From assembly GCA_937950105.1 (NCBI GenBank), contig CALFEM010000009.1, positions 1 through 8,904 of the forward strand: a DNA stretch of 8,904 nucleotides. The letters run 5' to 3'. The notes beneath the pieces are model-generated. The model made no database searches and was not told the origin of the DNA. It saw nothing but the letters and a program-made list of their open reading frames with translations. The DNA is from an uncultured Alphaproteobacteria bacterium. GTDB lineage: Bacteria > Pseudomonadota > Alphaproteobacteria > Rhizobiales > Hyphomicrobiaceae. The number at the start of each line of letters is the position of its first letter. Position 1 is the first letter of the stretch. Positions 6,896 to 8,904 of this stretch are shown in pieces. The position numbers were made by a program, and so were the translations under genes.

Positions 6896-6906
6896 ATCTG
6901 GATTAA
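6893..6906. promoter_or_regulatory. FNR/FixK-type binding site
   Basis: TTGATCTGGATTAA matches the anaerobox consensus TTGAT-N4-ATCAA at nine of ten defined positions, with T in place of C in the right half. FNR, FnrN and FixK proteins activate hup and hyp genes under low oxygen in several proteobacteria, which fits the neighbouring genes. Its spacing suits activation of the leftward operon. For the rightward hyp operon no -10 element is seen at the matching distance. Confidence 0.6.
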
Positions 6907-6995
6907 GGACGTGTGGGGGTGTTGCCCGCGAAGTGTCATGGACAAGGTTGAAGCCATTTCTCATGCGCCGTTCGACGGTGCCTGAGTCAGGAACT

Positions 6996-6999
6996 GAGG
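6996..6999 (+). promoter_or_regulatory. Ribosome binding site of hypC
   Basis: GAGG lies 6 nt before the ATG at 7006 and supports that start as the first codon of the rightward operon. Confidence 0.6.
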
Positions 7000-7005
7000 C
7001 AGCTC

Positions 7006-7284
7006 ATGTGTCTCGCCGTGCCAATGCGGATCGTCGCGATCGAGGCGGGTCTCGCCCGTTGTGAGGCCAAGGGCGTTGAACGAACCGTAAACCTCATCCT
7101 GATGCAGCACGAGTCTCTGTCTCCCGGAGACCTCGTCATGGTGCATGTCGGCTATGCCATTCAGACGATGACGGAAGAGGAAGCGCGGGAGAGCTGGGAT
7201 CTCATCGACGAGATGCTTGCCGAGGAGGAACGGCTGGCGCATCACGGGGCACCCGGCCGCGAGCGGGATGGCGGCCATGCATGA
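7006..7284 (+). CDS. hypC: HypC/HupF family hydrogenase maturation chaperone
   Basis: The 92-residue protein begins MCLAVPMRIV, with the essential Cys2 that, after loss of Met1, helps hold the Fe(CN)2CO unit. The VNLILM and GDLVMVHVGYAI blocks are typical of the family. HypC works with HypD to assemble the iron part of the active site and delivers it to the large subunit precursor. The C-terminal part after about residue 72 is an extra charged tail with several His, ending GGHA. It is the first gene of the rightward operon, where many organisms have hypA first. Its last 8 nt overlap the hypA start. It could equally be labelled hupF; a single copy here favours hypC. Confidence 0.95.
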   Translation: MCLAVPMRIVAIEAGLARCEAKGVERTVNLILMQHESLSPGDLVMVHVGYAIQTMTEEEARESWDLIDEMLAEEERLAHHGAPGRERDGGHA

Positions 7285-7660
7285 GCTGGCAGTCGCGCAA
7301 GGGCTAGTCATGGAGGCCGAGCGCGTGGCCGCTGCACATCGTGCTGCGCTGGTCGAGCGTATCGTCGTGCGCGTCGGGGCGCTGTCGGGCGTCGAACCCG
7401 AGTTGCTCGAACGCGCGTTTCAAATCGCCCGCGCCGGCACCTGCGCCCGGCAGGCAACGCTGGAGTTCGAGGGCGGTGACGTCGAGATTACATGCCGGTC
7501 CTGTGGCTCGCACAGCGTCGGTGTGGCACCGAACCGGCTGATCTGCGGGACGTGCGGTGGTTGGCAGGTCGATGTCACGGCCGGCGAGGATCTGCTCCTC
7601 GTGCGGCTGGAGCTGTCGGAACTGGATGCAGAAGCTGCCCTGGAAACGAGGAGCGCCTAG
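7277..7660 (+). CDS. hypA: HypA nickel-insertion metallochaperone
   Basis: The 127-residue protein starts MHELAVAQGL; His2 and Glu3 of the MHE motif form the nickel site. A zinc site is built from two pairs, C73-x2-C76 and C90-x2-C93. HypA passes nickel to the large subunit in cooperation with HypB. The start at 7277 is fixed by the MHE motif; a reading from 7217 would put residues before the nickel-binding terminus and overlap hypC. The gene overlaps hypC by 8 nt and ends 3 nt before hypB. Length is slightly above the usual 113-118 residues because of the C-terminal tail. Confidence 0.97.
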   Translation: MHELAVAQGLVMEAERVAAAHRAALVERIVVRVGALSGVEPELLERAFQIARAGTCARQATLEFEGGDVEITCRSCGSHSVGVAPNRLICGTCGGWQVDVTAGEDLLLVRLELSELDAEAALETRSA

Positions 7661-7663
7661 AGC

Positions 7664-8494
7664 ATGTGCCAGACCTGCGGTTGCACGATCACGCCGGAGA
7701 ACCGGCATCTCGTCGAGGCCGAGACGACCCTGTTCAAGGGGCCGCGCCGGCAAGGTCCATCGACGACCGTCGAGGTGCTGTCCAACCTTCTATCGGCAAA
7801 CGATCGCGAGGCGGCCCACAATCGTGCGCATCTCGATCAGCACGGCATTCTCGCCATCAACCTGATGTCGTCACCGGGCTCGGGCAAGACCAGCCTGCTC
7901 GAAGCGACGATCGAGGCGCTCGGGGACAGCTGCCGGATCGCCGTCATCGAGGGCGATCTGGCGACCGAGAACGATGCCGCCCGCATCCGCGCCAAGGGTG
8001 TTCCTGCCATCCAGATCACCACCGGGCAGGCCTGCCATCTCGATGCCCACATGGTGCACGGCGCCCTCCACCAGCTCGACCTCACAGCCATCGACGTGCT
8101 GTTCATCGAAAATGTCGGCAACCTCGTCTGCCCGGCGAGCTTCGACCTCGGGCATCATCTGAACGTGACGCTGCTCTCGGTCACCGAAGGCGACGACAAG
8201 CCGGCGAAGTACCCCGTCATGTTCCGCGTCGCCGATCTCGTGCTGTTGACGAAAGCTGACCTGCTCGACGTCCTCGGAGACGATTTCAAGGTCGAGGCAG
8301 CCATACGCCACGTGCGCGAACTCGCCAACGCTGCGCCCGTGCTCACCGTCTCCACGCGCCGGACGGACGGTATCCGCGCCTTCATCGACTGGATTCGAGA
8401 TCAACGCGCGGCCCGCAAGAGCGGAGCGCAGCAGCGCCCGCGCATCGTCCGCGACGAGTTGACGGCCGGTCGAGGCGCGGTGGCTCATCCATGA
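7664..8494 (+). CDS. hypB: HypB GTPase for hydrogenase nickel insertion
   Basis: The 276-residue GTPase opens with MCQTCGC, the high-affinity nickel motif CxxCGC (C2, C5, C7). The P-loop SSPGSGKT is at 69-76. The G-domain metal site is represented by C124 and H125 (GQACHLDAH) and C156 (ENVGNLVCP). The base-recognition motif is TKAD at 196-199. The long His-rich stretch that stores nickel in Bradyrhizobium HypB is absent, so this version inserts rather than stores nickel. GAGGAG about 10 nt upstream is the likely ribosome binding site. The stop overlaps the hypD start as ATGA. A basic tail of some 25 residues extends beyond the G domain. Confidence 0.98.
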   Translation: MCQTCGCTITPENRHLVEAETTLFKGPRRQGPSTTVEVLSNLLSANDREAAHNRAHLDQHGILAINLMSSPGSGKTSLLEATIEALGDSCRIAVIEGDLATENDAARIRAKGVPAIQITTGQACHLDAHMVHGALHQLDLTAIDVLFIENVGNLVCPASFDLGHHLNVTLLSVTEGDDKPAKYPVMFRVADLVLLTKADLLDVLGDDFKVEAAIRHVRELANAAPVLTVSTRRTDGIRAFIDWIRDQRAARKSGAQQRPRIVRDELTAGRGAVAHP

Positions 8495-8904
8495 GCGTTA
8501 CCGGCGAGACTGCACGCGACTGGCTGGAGCGTATCCGCGCCCTCGACATCGCTTCGCCCGTGCGCATCATGAACGTGTGCGGCGGTCATGAGCGAACCAT
8601 CGCCATGGCCGGGCTTCGTAGCGCACTCCCCCCGCAGATCGAGCTGATCGCAGGTCCCGGCTGTCCGGTCTGCGTTTGCCCCGAGGAGGACATCCACGAC
8701 GCCATCGCCCTGAGCTTGCGCAAGGGCGTCACCGTCGTTGCCTTCGGCGATATGCTGCGGGTTCCGGCCAACGTCCCCAAATCGCAGCCGCGTTCGCTCG
8801 ATCAGGCGCGCGCCGCCGGCGGCAGCGTTCGTCCGATCGCGTCACCGTCCGACGCCGTGCGCATCGCGCACGAGTTACCCGGCCAGCAGGTCGTCTTCTT
8901 CGCC
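8491..8904 (+). CDS. hypD: HypD, Fe(CN)2CO assembly protein, 5' part only
   Basis: A frame opening at 8491 runs without a stop to the window end, giving the first 138 residues of HypD (full length is usually about 370-380). It shows MNVCGGHE (C30), GPGCPVC (C58, C61) and FGDMLRVP (85-92). These are the conserved cysteine motifs through which HypD, with HypC, carries and builds the iron-cyanide-carbonyl unit. An extra Cys63 gives CPVCVCPEED, a variant I recall from many proteobacterial and actinobacterial homologues. The ATGA overlap with hypB implies coupled translation. The C-terminal part with the 4Fe-4S cluster lies outside the window. Confidence 0.96.
   Translation, partial: MSVTGETARDWLERIRALDIASPVRIMNVCGGHERTIAMAGLRSALPPQIELIAGPGCPVCVCPEEDIHDAIALSLRKGVTVVAFGDMLRVPANVPKSQPRSLDQARAAGGSVRPIASPSDAVRIAHELPGQQVVFFA

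Larger units (their letters stand above)
6821..7005. promoter_or_regulatory. Divergent control region between hydrogenase and hyp operons
   Basis: The 185 bp between the two oppositely oriented start codons must carry the promoters of both operons. It is more A/T-rich in the middle (about 6861-6910) than the genes around it. It contains the FNR/FixK-like box, two overlapping inverted repeats and a plausible minus-strand -10 element, each listed separately. I found no good sigma-54 (-24/-12) site on either strand, although hup promoters in several rhizobia use one. The plus-strand promoter is not clear. Confidence 0.75.

Noticed and set aside
6821..6964. Upstream in-frame extension of the protease to an ATG at 6964 or 6878
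   Set aside because: The added residues do not resemble the family N-terminus and would overlap the likely promoter; MSDAATILVLG fits the family.
6821..7005. Sigma-54 promoter for the hydrogenase operon
   Set aside because: The best minus-strand candidate, TGGCTTCAACCTTGT, lacks the essential C of the -12 GC, and no other site has correct GG-N10-GC spacing.
7871..8488. Minus-strand frame of 205 codons opposite hypB
   Set aside because: It is a shadow of hypB, which has the CxxCGC, P-loop and TKAD motifs in the plus-strand frame.
1..8904. CRISPR array, insertion sequence or phage genes
   Set aside because: I saw no regularly spaced repeats, transposase, integrase or terminal inverted repeats; nearly all of the window is accounted for by hydrogenase genes.

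Overview
The window is a compact, GC-rich [NiFe]-hydrogenase locus beside a tRNA-Phe gene. The base composition, the Tat-dependent uptake hydrogenase, a FNR/FixK-like box and the CCA-encoding tRNA suggest a proteobacterium, most likely an alphaproteobacterium. The taxon is inferred; no marker gene fixes it.

Layout. Positions 1-75 hold tRNA-Phe(GAA), missing only its first base. Positions 76-380 hold no convincing gene, but include a possible intrinsic terminator for the leftward operon. From 6820 down to 381 the minus strand carries seven tightly packed genes in this order: maturation protease (hupD-like), a short HupH/HyaF-like protein, small subunit hynS, membrane cytochrome isp1, HdrD-like iron-sulfur protein isp2, large subunit hynL, and the nickel-permease-like hupE. 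Three junctions are ATGA stop/start overlaps and two more are only 4 and 14 nt apart, so the genes are probably co-transcribed and translationally coupled. Positions 6821-7005 are a divergent control region. From 7006 to the window end the plus strand carries hypC, hypA, hypB and the 5' part of hypD, again overlapping or nearly so.

How it works. The small and large subunit genes are separated by two electron-transfer genes. This hynS-isp1-isp2-hynL order is the hallmark of Isp-type (group 1e) hydrogenases known from Thiocapsa, Allochromatium and Aquifex. The small subunit carries a twin-arginine signal, so the H2-oxidising dimer should be exported folded and anchored at the membrane. Electrons would pass through its three Fe-S clusters to the b-type cytochrome Isp1, and through it to the HdrD-like Isp2. 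HypA/HypB (nickel), HypC/HypD (Fe(CN)2CO) and the protease (C-terminal trimming of HynL) mature the enzyme, and HupE probably brings in nickel. HypE and HypF are not seen and may lie beyond 8904. The proximal-cluster ligands are of the ordinary four-cysteine type, so the oxygen-tolerant 6-Cys cluster is absent.

The system is a known class rather than a new one. The points most worth checking are the divergent promoter region with its FNR/FixK-like box and nested inverted repeats, the unusually short HupH-like protein, and the degenerate first CCG half of Isp2.
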